NCBI GenBank assembly: GCA_031216445.1
Contig: CM062208.1
Span: 2,633,501 to 2,697,500 of the forward strand
Origin: Lateolabrax maculatus
Lineage: Eukaryota; Chordata; Actinopteri; Acropomatiformes; Lateolabracidae
Direction of reading: 5' to 3'
Length of the DNA: 64,000 nucleotides
Shown here: positions 13,601 through 27,190 of the stretch, piece by piece
Layout of the letters: every line of letters starts with the position of its first letter
How positions within the stretch are numbered: position 1 is the first letter of the stretch
Notes under the pieces: model-generated
Databases searched by the model: none
Seen by the model: the letters and a program-made list of their open reading frames with translations, nothing else
What the model was told of the DNA's origin: nothing
Position numbers and translations under genes: made by a program

Positions 13601-16600
13601 TTGATAAACTGGTGTCTATAGCTGAGGATAGAAAAGTACAGAGCCCTGAGGTTCTCCATATTTCACATCGGTAAATATTGATGGATTATTATAAGAAACA
13701 CACTGTTCTTTCGGATAAGTAGGACTTTAGCCACACGAGAGCCAGGCCAGAGATGCCAAACTGGCCTTCGTGCCGGTTTAGGAGTAATTGATCTATGGTA
13801 ACAAATGCTGCATGGTTTGAGTCCAAATGCAGATTAGAGTTTCAGGATTTTCCTCCTCCTAGCTGAATGCACCATCCTACAAATAACTTAATAAAGACCT
13901 GACTGTCTGTCCAACTCCAATAACCATAAACACACACAGCTTGTCCCTCTTACCACAATTGAGTGCATCGTGCGCCATATGTTGGTGTGTTTTGTGTGCA
14001 TGTGTTTGTGCATTTATGGGCTGGCAAGATGTGCTGTGTGTGTGTGTGTGTGTGTGCGTGGTATTAGAAACCCTGCCACCTGTTCAGAGCAAGCTTTTCC
14101 CCAGAGGGTAGATGCTGAGCCACACAATGCCGGGCAAATTAACACCGACGTAGGCCGAGATTGAGCCAGAGAGGGTGAGAGACGGACAGGAAGAGAGTGA
14201 CAATAGGAGCGAAAGAGAGAGAGAATAGAAGAAACAGGCAGTTCTGTGGTAGAGTGTGACTGGTGCCCACTTTGTTCAGTGTGTGGAAGTGTTTTAGACC
14301 ATATCTCAAGGGTTTCTATTTTTCCAGCTGGTTGGTTCAGTTTTTAGTTCCTTCTTAGAAATCTATTCCTTTATTCAAAACCAACTTGGTCTCTCTAGCT
14401 CTCTGTTTCACTCTTTTATATACAGTAGGTTTTCAAAGTAATTCTCTCCACCATCTCTTTCTCTTCTCCCTAATCTTTTGATGCTCCTCCTTTTGACTCT
14501 CTTCCCCCCCCTTGCTTCTCCATCTTTCATCCTGTCCTTCTCTCATATCATTTCTTTCTTCTCTGAATCGTCCCTCTTCCAATTCTCCCGCCTCTTTTTC
14601 TCTATAATTGAATTACCCATCGTGCATGGATCATGCTGATCCGTGCACCGTAGCATGAAACCCTAAACCCACCCTTCACTTTCTCTCCCTCGCTCTCCAT
14701 CTGCCTTTTGGAGCTCTGTTACCCCAGTGTAGCCTTCTTAGTTTCTCACTCACATGTCATTCCTCTCCTTTATCGTCTATATTTCCTCTCCCTCCTATTG
14801 TAAGCGTGAGTGTATGTATGAGTGAGAGTTGTACCACACTTGGCCAGCGAAATGTGAAAACGCATCTTTTTTTTTTGGTCTGTTTTGGCCTCACGTCTGC
14901 ACTAAACTGACATTTTTAACACCAGATACTTTCACAGATGATGTCTGGAATGGCTAAATCTTTAAAATCTTAATGCGTCTGTATTTTATGCTCCTTTGTC
15001 TGGGAACAAAAACTGGGAAACATGTAAATGAGAACAATTAAATTGTGATGTATTGAAAGCACTCCTGACCAGATGTTGTCTCTGATGGTTTTGCCAACAA
15101 AAAGAGGACAAAGAATGAGAGATTTAGACATTTTCCTATTCAGGCATTTAAATGTGGAAGAAGATCTTTACAAAAATCTCTTTACATCATTTGCAAAACG
15201 AGCTGTTTTTCTGTAGACAAAGTCTGAGTGAGGGACAGAGACAAAGAGCACCACGGCACATAAATGCCCTTGTGGCCACGGTGCTTTTAGTACATTTCAA
15301 CTTAGAATCCAATTAGCAGAGAGAAACTAAAGCAGCAGATAGAATTTGAAAACTTTGAATATGTGGCGTGCTGTTCACATGTGCTCATGTTCCATCCATA
15401 CTGAATAATTTATGTGTCTTTATGTTTTCTGTATTCCAGTGACTGTATTATTGTGAAATGCAGTTTATAGAGCTTTAGTTCAATTATAGCACTGAAGACG
15501 TGCTTGTATCGGCTGATTTTCCATTAGCGTATTGGCAGCTGCCAGGTGACTCGTAACATCCCATCAGATTCATGCAGGTCGACAGAGGAGCCTTTATTCA
15601 ATTCTCTCTATGACACTGCTCACATACTCATGCAAATTGAGGCAATTTGGCTTCATTTGAAAGTATTAAAACATTTCTATCATGTGCAGTAATAATCACA
15701 GCATTTAGCCTTGGAAGTCAAAGACAAGGCCAGGTTATTTCAGGATTGGAAATTACCTAAATACGACATTTTGCATGTTACATTATGAGCACCTTGCTGC
15801 AGAAAGCAATCTGAAGTTTTTCAAGAGTTGAGCATGAACTTCTTCGGGAAGGAAAGAAGTCAAATTATATTCCTAACACAAGCTCCTCTGTTGATATTTA
15901 GCTACTGCAGTTACTGAATGATACCAATATGATGCGACTGTGTTTTTTGAGGATGAACTTGCCATATGGAGTATTCACCTCATATTCTGAGAAAAGGTGT
16001 CAGCCGGCAGGTCAAGGATTCAATTCATCCTTAAAGGAGAAGTATGTCTCTTCTTTGACTCCCTCCTGTTTAATCTCTCATTCTCCTCTTCTCTGCTCTA
16101 TCTAATACTGCTCTTTTCCAACCTGTTAGCAGGCAGCACAGGCTACACACACACAAAAAAAGAAGTAATTCCACTAGAGAGTTGTTCTCAACCTGCTCAA
16201 TTGTGTGTTTTCATGGCTGTGACTGAAACCACAAATTGCTCCTAATGAGCAGGCCGGTGCCTTGCATGGCAGCACTGTGAGAGTGTGTGTGGGTGAATGA
16301 GAGGCTTTGTAAAGAGCTTTGTCCCACTCCATATGCTCCATTTACCATTTAGTGGCTTCTGGACCTTCTTTCTCTTTTTGTTCTTTTTCTCATACATGCA
16401 CAGACATCCAAATAAAAGGAATGCACTTTTATTGTCACTGTAGACGAAGGGATGAGGGCTGTTTTTGTCTAAAAAAAATCAGTCCATGGTGAAGAATGTC
16501 AGCTTCAGGAAACAGAAGGCGCTACTATCAATAGGATTTGCCTGATAAGTCCTCCTGTGATCCCCAAACTATTAGAACATCATTGTACTTTGTTAAACAG

Positions 16601-17589
16601 GAAAACTTTAAAATGTTAACATCAACTGCACTGCTCCTCCTGTAATTTAAATCCCAGTCGGAACAACGTCCTTGACGTTTTTTTTTGGAAGATTTTGTTC
16701 AAATTTAGGAATTTTTCTGCCAATCTGGAAACATGGTAACACCAACAGAGAAATAATCAAGTCATCAGGAGATCAAGACCCCTTAAAAGCTCATCAAATG
16801 GGCTGTTGTAATGTCAGCTACACGTAGGTATTCTCTTTTGAACCCAACATTTATTCAGTAAAAGTAGGTTGAATTAGCCATTAGCAGTTCCTGTTTGCAG
16901 TGTTCCCATGGATGTACAGACAACTATCACTGGATTCTGAAGAAAACTTTAAAACCTGATTATTCTCAGGCAACTTCTGAAGGGTTCTCTTCGCCGTGAT
17001 TTCCAAGCAATCCGCGACTGACATAATGGAGATAATGATATCCTTGGGAAGTGTAAATCACAATGAATGACATCAATATGTGTTTCATGTCTGTGACTCC
17101 AATTCACCTCACGCATATTTCATTCTCCTTCTCCCCCTGTAATGTTAGTCCTGTCTGAATGGGGCGTAAATTGAATTTTCTGATTTGGCAGCACACGGTA
17201 GCTAGGCATATTAAACTGAAGGAATGTGAAGTTGTAAGATAAGTTAGTTGTAGATAATTTTATAATTCTATTGAATTTATATAAGAGAAGTAAGTTCATA
17301 AAAATGTTCATATAGAGAAATGCTTTTCCTGAGGCTTAGCCTTCGTCACCTTGGTGCTGAGTGGGGATAGAGATGCTCAAGAACATTTAGGCTGTGGCTT
17401 TAACCACCACCTGTTTTTTAACTTGTCACCACCAGAGGCTTCCCCTGTCCCTTTATCCATTTCGCTGGAAGAGATGAGCAGAAATTATGATATGAGGTCA
17501 GTGAAGGTAGTTCAGAGTCACGGAAAAGTTGAGAGAGCAGTGAAGAAAGTAAACTCTGAAAGGCCTAACAGAGGACACTAAGGGAGGTC
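13601..17589. other. No gene recognised; possible conserved non-coding patch
   Basis: It contains (GT)12 at 14035-14058 and long pyrimidine-rich tracts at 14440-14800. The stretch 15480-15740 is unique-looking and carries an octamer word ATGCAAAT at 15630. A SINE fragment lies at 16206-16350. No exon is seen. Confidence 0.5.
16206..16350 (+). repeat. Partial SINE, body only
   Basis: AATTGCTCCTAATGAGCAGG, CCGGTGCCTTGCATGGCAGC, GTGTGTGGGTGAATGAGAGG and GTAAAGAGCTTTG repeat the body of the tRNA-derived SINE seen at 4752-4985. The tRNA head is missing. Confidence 0.6.
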
Positions 17590-18060
17590 AAACAGGCAGG
17601 AAAAACATCTCTGCTATTGTCGGGTGCATCAGTAAGTGCCAAGAAGCTTAAGATAAAGAAGAGTCCCCTGTCGTCTGTTTGCATTGAAACTTTGAATATA
17701 GAGGTGGTTGAAGTCTACAAGTACCTGGGAGTTTACCTTGACAGCAGACTGAGTTAGAACTGTACAGGCCCTGTGTAAAAAGTCTGAGAGCCAAATGCCC
17801 TGAGCAGTTCTGCACTGTGGTGTGTTGGGGCAACAGGTCGGAGAGAGGGATGCTGCTCAAAATACTGAGCATACCTCTAACTCCTTTCATGCTGTCCCGG
17901 ATGACGGGTGTGTGGAGTTAGAACGAAGTGAGTTTGTCAGACCTCTGTGGCCCGCTGCTCGTCTCTGCTGCAGGCTAGAGGCTCCAGGCTGCATTAGCTG
18001 CTACAAGCATAAAACAACCGAATCTCCGACAAGAGCCGCCAGTGGTCGAGTTGCACTGTG
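17590..18060 (+). pseudogene. CR1/Rex-like LINE fragment, region after the catalytic RT motifs
   Basis: The plus strand reads PLSSVCIETLNIEVVEVYKY then LGVYLDSRLS and a stop near 17756. This is the conserved YKYLGVxLDSRL block downstream of the RT active site in a common fish non-LTR element. A second block in another frame gives VVCWGNRSERGMLLKILSIP. Later frames degenerate. Stops and frameshifts make it a relic. Family name within CR1/Rex is tentative. Confidence 0.65.
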
Positions 18061-18792
18061 GCTAATTTAGGGGCCAGGTTTTGACGAGGTAGACGATATC
18101 TCTGGTTCTGCTGCAGGAGCGCCTACAGCAGTAATGATAGCACCAAGGTGCACCACTGAAGGCCACACCAGATCCTTCCTCCCAGTAACAACCTGTCTCT
18201 AAAACTCTTGTGTCACAGACACTGACAAGAAATCATCATCATGCGCTAAAATTATAGATCTCAGTCAATGCACAGGTTCTCATTCTTTTCCTACTGTTTC
18301 ATTTTTACTGCCTTTTACCCCTTGTTTGTCTATAATTACTATACAAACACAGTATGTAGGTTTTCTAGTTAGTTTGGCAGGTGTGCAGTAATCAAGACAA
18401 AATGGAAACATAAAGTAAAATCTTGTAGAACAACGTTCATGTGTTGAATTCTCACTATACACACAGGTTGCGCTCTATCATGGTGTGTCTGTCGGACTAG
18501 GCTGCTATTTTATCTGTCGCTCCCTCAGCGGACCACAATCATCCACAGACATTGATGCAAAGGTCAGGGTTTTTTTTTCTCTGCCATAGTGTGACCTTTC
18601 TTTGAACGTCCACCAACACAGCAAAAAGCTTTAAGGTTCTCCATCTTAACACACCTCGCTTCAGTCAGCGGACAACAAAAAAGAAGTTCAAGGTTGGTAC
18701 AAACCTTTTGAGAGTCGTACGTCTTCACAGATCCACCTCAAGATTTCAGAAAAAGAAAGTCATCGAGGATCAGTATTTCACCTTACGAGGCT

Positions 18793-18845
<53 letters not shown>
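18793..18845. repeat. (TA)n microsatellite
   Basis: About 26 TA units with one TACATA interruption near the left end. Confidence 0.95.
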
Positions 18846-18847
<2 letters not shown>

Positions 18848-21800
18848 CCAAGAGACTTGGAGGATGTTGTAATCTGCTGTCATTGATCTACTGCAACTAC
18901 AGTGGGCAGTTTCCTTTCAAGCGTCATGTGATGAGTGACTAGTACCACATCCACTCATGCTGTAGTGTGGCAGGGTCCTTTGAAACATTTTTGGCATGAC
19001 TAATAGATGCAATAAAAAAAATTTAATTGGTCAATCATCCCCTTCAACACTCACTCATACAGCATACAGTACATATCTTGTCCTGAAAATAACAATATAT
19101 GAAATGCCAGACTGAGACATGAAGTGACATGCCAGAAGCCTAGAAATAAAAATGATTAAAATATCTTTTAGCGGTTATTTTCATATCAATCAGAAACCTT
19201 TTGATGTTTTTATACTGTACTTGTCCCTCTTGGTGAGTGGCTCGATAGAAGCCATTTTCCACAGAGTTTATATATCTCAGACTTCTAAACTCGGAAAAGA
19301 TTATTTAGGGTGCATTTTCACAGCATGTGGTTGGGCTGCAGTCTTGTAATTGTGGCGCTACTGATTTCAAAGCACATTTCTATAAGCAGCCACGTTGACG
19401 TCCACTGTCTGAGCCGCTGCCGCTCTAAGCGAGCTAAGCTTCCCCGTGTGCGCCCAGTAAATGACACAAGAGAGCCGAGAGCACACGTCCTTTTGACGTC
19501 TGAAAAAAGGGCCTGATGATGTATAAAAAGCCCCGTCTCTGCCGCCAGAACAAGGCTAGACACGCTGGAGGCGGGCAGTCTGATTGCTTAGCCGTTGGTG
19601 TAATTGCGTGTGCGCGTGTTTGTGTGTTCCTAACACCAGCAAAAAGGTAACAGTGGGTGTTTTTAACACATTCCTCATATCTTCTCTCCCAGTCAGATCC
19701 TTGGGCGGGTGCCAATGAGAAATTCTTAAGTCTGTCTTTCTCTTGGCTGACCCTCCCTTTTCACTCACTCACTTGCTTCTCCCTGCTCACACATGATAAA
19801 TAGATCTTTCCACCCCTTATGTTTGCTGTGTTTGGTCATACGAACTGGTTGTAATTGAAACTGAAATGTTGATAGGCAGTATTGGACATGCAGATGATGC
19901 AAACCACTTAAATCTTTAGGATCTGGTCGGATTTTTGTCGCTAATTTGGTCTGACGATCGGCAGGAGGCCGGGTCCAGTCGCTGATAGACACATGCCATA
20001 CTGTGTGTGGGTATGCTTTCCAAAAACACACGAACGTACACACACACACACACACACAACCCCGTGAGTCCGGACTGACCCTCACGCTCAGAATTTCTGA
20101 AAATGAATTTCCGATGCTCTTTTAGTGCCGCTGCACTGATCACACTTAATTTCAATTTCTCCCCCCAGTCACTTACAAACACACGCTGACGCACAGAAAC
20201 TCTCTATTAGTTTTATTGCCTCTTCCGAGCTCCTCTTCGTGGTGCCCACAGGCGATTTCCCCTAATTGTGTTTTTCATCAGAGAATTACAGCAGGAAAAC
20301 ACCATGCCGTGCTCAATGAATCCGTCACAGCTGAGTGTCCCCAAACCAGCCCACAGCGCCGCGCCGCTCACTGCTTCAGCTCCTGTATTTTGCTTTAGGG
20401 AACTGGCTGGTAAGATTGAGGCGGTCCGCATTGTATGATGTCTTTGATAATCAGTAAGCACTGCTCGATGCAGAAGCGGTGAACGCCATCATTATTTTAG
20501 TAGAGCTGAATCTGAAGGGAATCGACACAATAACTTTGATGTTTGTTTTATCTTCACGTGATGTTGGAACATGGCTCTCTGTCTATGCCTTTGTCGTCCC
20601 TTTCACTTTTCATGGTACTTTTCATTTTGCCTCCCGTCGATCTTGGACAAACTGTGACATGGCTTTGTTTCTCTGCTTCCAGGCTTTGCAGGCTTTTTTC
20701 TTAGTGTTTGAAGGATGGACGGTCCATGGGGATCATAAATTGCCACTGCAGGCTATCGCACCATACAGAGTTTCTGTCAAAGTCCTATCCAGGCAAAACA
20801 ACAACAGCAACAAAGCAAACAAAACACTTTAATCTGTTATTCATCCAGGATTTATCCATGTGTTGGGGGGAAAGAATAAAGCTGGTAAAATTTAAGATGC
20901 TTCTTTGAATCAAGGGTTGAAAACTATGAGAGGCCATTTGAGTAAAAAATTATAGTTCACATGCAACATTTCAGGAGTAAAAAGTAGTTCTAGTCCTCTC
21001 CCTGTCATGGACTTCACATTTACTAGATGCCTATTTCTCTGAGGTCAAGTCTCCCTCTCGTCTGTTTCGCCTTGTTACGTCGTTTTCGTCTCGTTACATC
21101 TGTCGTGCGTGATCTGCACTGATGGATACACCAAGGAATCGTCTTTTTCACGTGTTAGAGTCCATTTAGGTTGAAATCGTTCTCGATGTTGGGAAGGTGG
21201 TGCACAGTGATGCAAAATAAAAGTAGTCGATAATTCCCTTCAAATGCATTAAAACTAAAGTAACAAGCCTGTTTAGAAAATGTGAGGAAAATGTAGGGGG
21301 AATTTATCAGAAAAATAAATCCTCTACAGAAGTACAGTAATGAAGTATTTGTACTTTGGTACTTGCCACCTCTGATATTCTCTCATATTGACTGAAATCT
21401 GCGAGAAATAATGTGACTCTTTATACTACTACAGAGAGGATTATGGTGTTAAATAAGTATATAATTAATAAGTATATCCTTAAGGTGTGTTTAAAGTGTC
21501 TTTTTGCCTGTTTAATAGTTTTTTGCAGTGTTTTATTGGCTCCAATGTACTGACGTCCCTTGTGTGCATAGCTATGCAGGCACAAACCGTTTATATGTCT
21601 GCATGTTCTTACTTGGTTCAGACTTCAGAGCTTCAAGAGCTTAAGTTTCTGCTGTTTTCTCTTGTCCTTCTTTGCAGTTTAGAGCCTTGGGATACACATA
21701 CATTTTAGCGCACACTCTGGAGAGTAAATCTGTGTGTATTCGTGCCTGCTTGCCTCTCTCCATTGTCTGTTTTAAAATAATCTAAAATGTGCTGAGAACA

Positions 21801-22139
21801 CACGTTTGGACCCTTGATGATGGTGTATTTCAGAAAGTTTGATGGTGTGAGTGTTTCTAGCGTTGGACAGCAGTGTGTGTTAAGTAATCATGATTTATGG
21901 CCCAGATGATGATGATGATGTGTGTGTGTGTGTGTGTAAGAGAATGATTGTGCATATAACAGGGTGATAGTAGTGTGTCTCTGTGCGACTACGGTGAAGG
22001 AAAGCCTGATTTATGGCCTCTCGTATGAATTTTAGCTCTAAACACATTTAAATTAAGGCTTTTAGATACCCCAGAAAATATTGGAACCATTTCCTATTCT
22101 TCGGCCAGACGGTAGCCTGACCTTTGCCTCTGTCGGCAG

Positions 22140-22153
22140 GTTGCCATGGAGAT
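22140..22153. promoter_or_regulatory. X-box-like RFX motif
   Basis: GTTGCCATGGAGAT matches the left half-site of the X-box exactly and the right half-site in part (GGAGAT for RGNAAC). The surrounding 22100-22260 is less AT-rich than its neighbours. Confidence 0.35.
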
Positions 22154-22417
22154 GCCAGAACCGCAGCTCTTGTTGGGGGCGAGGGGGGGTTAATGATCAA
22201 CTTCCTTTTACAGCGCGACTACTTCCTAATGAGCCATTAACGCTGTGATTGGGTCAGGGTCAAGGTATGCAAAGACGATACTGGATGTGGAAAGTGAAGT
22301 GTTTGCTGAGCCAACTGACTCGTGTTCTGATTTCATCCCCCCCCCCCTTCGCCATGTAGTTGAGCCAGCATGTGTTTGCATGGGCTCCCACACGCACTGA
22401 CCCGTGCACTCACAGAA

Positions 22418-22594
22418 ACACACACACACACACACACACACACCGTAAACACACAGTTGCTAATAACCAGTGTCTCAGCCCTCTGAGGAAAGAGATGTTG
22501 ATTATTAGTTCTATTCCAAGATTCATGATTAAAGAAGTTTGGCAAGACTTGCAGATTAGTGTGTGTGTGTGTGTGTGTGAGTGTGAGTGTGTGT
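22418..22594. repeat. Opposed (CA)n and (GT)n microsatellites
   Basis: (CA)12 at 22418-22442 and (GT)n at 22558-22594 lie 115 bp apart. They are complementary, so this single strand could fold into a long stem. Confidence 0.9.
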
Positions 22595-25500
22595 TTTCTC
22601 CCCTCTTACTGTTTCCTTGTAAATCAGATTTGCAGTTCTTCATGCTGTCGTGGGTCTTTTGAGGTGAATTTCCCTAACTAGAATCTCTCTTAGCTACGGG
22701 TTTTCAGTGCCAGACCGAACTCATTAACAGTATTTGGTAATATATTCACCGACACCAAACTGACACCGTGATATTCCAACGTCACCGCAGGTCTCTTTCT
22801 ACTAATTGTCGCTCACCCGAGAGAGCAAGAGCAAGAGAGACGGATGAATAGAGAGCATACTGTAGGTGCCGAGCAGCTTTCAGCAAAGCCAAAATATCCC
22901 TACCAACTAGGACTGTCACTGTTTATTCCACATTCTGATAATCTGTGGACACATAGGGCCTCTAAAGCTGTTGTCTTTTTAAAAATATAACTGTTCTTCT
23001 GTAATTCTGCCAAAACAACAAATCAGAAGTCACCTATTTGCTTGTCAGCCCTACTTCCAACATTTTAGTCTCTAATCACATACATCACTAACATCTCTAA
23101 CTGCTTATTCTGTTTTTTACATTAATTTCTATTCTACGTCCAGCCAGCCAGTAAAATTAACCAACGACATTGGAGAGAGAATAATGGTTATAATCCACAA
23201 GGAATTATTACTTTACTTTGTTTTGTCATTTCATGGAACAAAATGTGAGCCTACATTAGTGGACTGAGGTTCCTCTGAGTTAACTAACATTATCTACTGT
23301 AAAGTCTGTCCTGGAGCTCATGCAGTAGCCCATATAGTTCATATGTATAATCATTCTTGCAGTAATTTGATGACAATGTTAATTTTCTATCTTGTTTGGA
23401 CAAGTAATATGTGTCCTATCTGTTTAAATTGCCCTATTTCATTGCTAGTGGGTAATGGTAATGTGCATGTACAGTCAGGGGAGGGTTTAAACGCATCATA
23501 AGTGGTACCATTTTTAGCCTTCTGGTGGTGAAAACAATGCCATTTGCGCATATTGTTCAGTTAGACCTTCCTTTATTAACACATCCTTGATGTGTGGTTA
23601 TAGCAGGCAAATGTAGATTGCTTTAAAAAGCACCATAGAGTAACATCTGATTTGCCAACTATGAAACCAAAAGTACACCCTTGCTGTGCCATGTGCAGAC
23701 ACTAAATGGGGCGCATTTAAAGCCAGAAAAGAACAAGAGACTGAGATCAAGATTTCACAGGAGTGAGCTTGAATTTTAAAAGGATAACACACACAGCGTT
23801 GCACTGTGGAGAAGCGACTGCCGCTGCACTGCTTTCTGTGGGTTTAAACCATCAAGTGTGTCTGACAACATCCCCTCTTAGCAAAGTCAAACAACTGGTT
23901 TCTACTGGCAGTAAATGGCAGTGCCCCTTCCTCGACATCATTTATTTCAGTGTGGCCAGAAGTGCTGGAATTTATGAACCAATATTTAGCTTTTAGCACA
24001 TTAAAACAAGCAGCATTCACCTGCTATGTAAGACGTACACATGAAGCCACGTATTCCCAATGAGATTAGGTTTTAACATCATAGTGAGGGTCACATCTGT
24101 ACCAGGAGCCGGGCTCCATTAGTCGTGGGTGTACAGGAGAAAATAATAATTTAAAAAAAAGAAATGCAGGAAGCTTTGTGAGGAGGCTGTGCTGTAACTG
24201 CTCATCATCTCTGAGAAGGAAAGAGGGAGATAAACACAAAGCAGATTTTGCTCCAATATGTAATTACCAACATGTTCCTCCAACCATAGCTGTTAGTTCA
24301 TAGTCCACAAACCACAGACATGGCTGCAAAAATACAAGACCTGTTCCAAATCAACCCTAATCCCTTTACCGTTTTCTCATTGCTTGACTAACTTGACATT
24401 TCAACAACCTTTTGTGCTCTTTTCTAATTGTGTAATTAAAAAAAAGAAGTAAGAATTGATATCATCATGACTACTTTCTTATCTTTTAAATGGCCAAGAC
24501 AATTGCTTGCCGTAATGAACTCTAGGGGAAACACACAAAATGACAATTTAACAGTCAGACTCAGTGCAATTAAATCTTCCACATTAGACTCTTCCTCGGC
24601 TGCTAATGGGTGTTTGGTAATTAGCTCTGCCATGTCCACACAATAAACAGAGCTTCATTTGTCAAATTAAAGGTGTACATCATTAGTCTACTGTAGTCTA
24701 TTGTCTACATTTATCAGCCTACTATGTAGTGGTAGTCCTGGTTGATTTGGTGACACCCGTGGTTACAGCAGACACTCATTCAGCAGCTACAGTGTGTACA
24801 GTGTAACCAAATTTCTTCATGCAAAATGCCAAAAATTAGCTGGTACCAGTTTCTCAAATGTGTGGATTTGCACTCTTTCTCTGTTTCATCCAATTTTCAG
24901 TTGGATTCTGGACTGTTAGTTGGACAAAGCAAGCTATTTGAAGACATCTCCCTGGGCTCTGGGAACAGGAGCTGGTCATTTTCCACTGTTTTCGTTCATA
25001 ATTAGTAGTTGCAGCCCTGCTCACATAGTTTTAATAACAGAGTCTGTCAAAAATCTAGCAGCCTAACAGTTCACCCCGACTGCTCCTTATTGTTATATTA
25101 CTGTAATATTTAAAACTGATCCCCGTCTTGATGACAGCTTTCTTGTTTTTTTAGACATATTTTTGAATGATCACTGTCAGCGCTAACCTCAGTGACAAAT
25201 ACACTGTGTTGCTTGTGACTGCTTCACAATAAAACCCCATTTGATGCCAGTTGAATGCTCCCAATATAAACTAGCAGCAGTAGGATGATCAGTACGGCTC
25301 TGATACGACTGTAGGAAAGTGAGGCTGCATTGTTGTATGAATCCCCTGGCATTTGAAGGCTATGTGAATCCAGCACTGGAAAGGCGGACTCCGCCACTGA
25401 CAAGAAAAACTACAATATAGAAAGTGGCAACCATAAATAACGTCACGAAAGGGTCTTTATTTCATGAAAATCTTAAGGGTTTTAATTTCAAAGTTATTTT

Positions 25501-26087
25501 AAAGTAACAAAATAAATGTTTTACACTTATGTAAAGTTAAATTGAAAGTCCCTTGCATCTTTACGGGCAAATAAATGTGAGGCAGTCAATAGACAAACCC
25601 ATTTTTGCTTTTCTGGATGCAATTGCGTATGGCTTCATCAAATGATTACATGTATTTTCATCTACAAAGAAACTGTGACTATGAGTTAACTAAACTTAAT
25701 CAAACAAAAGCCAATGACACTGAAATGGAAGAACTGTTAAAGAGCAGAGTGCAACAATCAGGACTGGTGGGTTGGAAAAAATATTCTGATTATCAAAAAA
25801 AAAATACTATCTCTATTACATTGACAAGGATATTTTATTCACATTTATTCACTTATTTATTCACATTCGCTCTTAAAAGCAGAAGTGCTCCATCGTAGGT
25901 CACTGCAGGCTGTACTGATGCGCTCTATGAGCCTGAGTCTGTTGGATTAAGTGCCAATTGAATTTTCTAGAGGACTGATGAGTCAAATGATTCTTTTTGG
26001 TGTGAGTTTCCACTATATCAAAAGATCATGAACCCACAGAATTCATTATGTCAGATCTGAATGGCCGACTCCTTTACTGGTACTGTA

Positions 26088-26091
<4 letters not shown>

Positions 26092-26153
<62 letters not shown>

Positions 26154-26180
26154 AGGGAGGGAGAGAGAGGGAGGGAGGGA
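26092..26180. repeat. Compound (GT)n(GA)n(GGGA)n microsatellite
   Basis: (GT) units run to 26119, then GA units, then GGGA-type units to 26180. The last part is purine-only on the plus strand. Confidence 0.95.
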
Positions 26181-26238
26181 ACATGTGAGGGAGTCAGAAA
26201 CACTGTGTTCTTCTCATCAAAGCCCCACCCTGCCGACT

Positions 26239-26252
26239 GTCTCCACGGAAAC
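26239..26252. promoter_or_regulatory. X-box-like RFX motif
   Basis: GTCTCCACGGAAAC fits GTNNCC, two-base spacer, GGAAAC. It sits between the compound microsatellite at 26092 and a (CA)n tract at 26328. A second half-site (CCTGGCAAC) lies 25 bases downstream near 26275. Confidence 0.4.
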
Positions 26253-26323
26253 GCAACACAATTGGTACCTGTCGCCTGGCAACATTGCCCGGTATCTTTG
26301 GGACACAGAGCTGCTGACAGAGA

Positions 26324-26327
<4 letters not shown>

Positions 26328-26360
<33 letters not shown>
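26328..26360. repeat. (CA)16 microsatellite
   Basis: Uninterrupted CA run after GCGCG. Confidence 0.95.
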
Positions 26361-26364
<4 letters not shown>

Positions 26365-27029
26365 GTCAGCTGTCACAGAGGTGGTTCGTTTCACATTTCT
26401 CTGCCCAGCCTTTTCGACTGCAGACTCCTCCAATGTTCAGCGCTCTCAAAGAATATACACACGCCTCAAGTTTGAATCGGTGTTTAGTCGACTGTGTCAA
26501 GACTGATGCATTTCTTAATCAGCAGGCATCAAGCGTGTACTTATTATCTGTGTTTAAATAAAGCACTATGAAACCAGGCTTCTCTCACTCTCTGTTAGGA
26601 GTATATCACAATATATCACACTACAGAGATGTGACGGTGTGTTTTATGGAGCGCGAAAATGACTCATAATAAAAGTAAATATGATCAGGTACGACACTTT
26701 TGTCTGCATACATTAAATTCCAGAAAGTAACTAAATGTCATCAGTAAGCACTGAACTATCAGAGCTTATAGCCATTGCCTTTATTATTTAAAAGAATGTG
26801 ATGCTCCTGCAACATGAAAACCCTTTGAATTGGTGTTCGTGGTGGTGTGGTATTTAGAAAATGTTATTCAGTCATTTTTTCATTTAAGAGATCCTAAATT
26901 CTACATTTTATAATTAAACTTAGAATTCAAGAATGGAATGAATGGAACGTAAAAACAGTTTTTGCAGTTTAGGGAGGTGAAAAATAAGGAATTGTAGACT
27001 GTATCAACACCCTTTGTGTTTGTCGGTTA

Positions 27030-27190
27030 TATTAAAAAGTCGCTGGTTGGATCCCTGGCAGGCTGAGTAAAGCTGGATGGGGATTTTGAAATGGCAGCAC
27101 TTTTTCCTCTCCCATTACCTCTGCTGAGGTCCCTTGAGCACAGGCCCTTTACCCCCAACTGCTCCAGTGGAGCAGGGAGCATGACAATAG
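27030..27190 (+). repeat. Teleost SINE-like repeat, 5' half
   Basis: The words GTCGCTGGTTGGATCCCTGG (box B-like), CAGGCTGAGTAAAGCTGGAT, AATGGCAGCACTTTTTCCTC, CCATTACCTCTGCTGAGGTC and CCCCCAACTGCTCCAGTGGA follow the order of a common fish repeat. The 3' half of the same family is seen at 43540-43690. Confidence 0.55.

Noticed and set aside
19310..20461. Cluster of overlapping frames on both strands
   Set aside because: They overlap each other in all frames, contain microsatellite translation and show no family motif.
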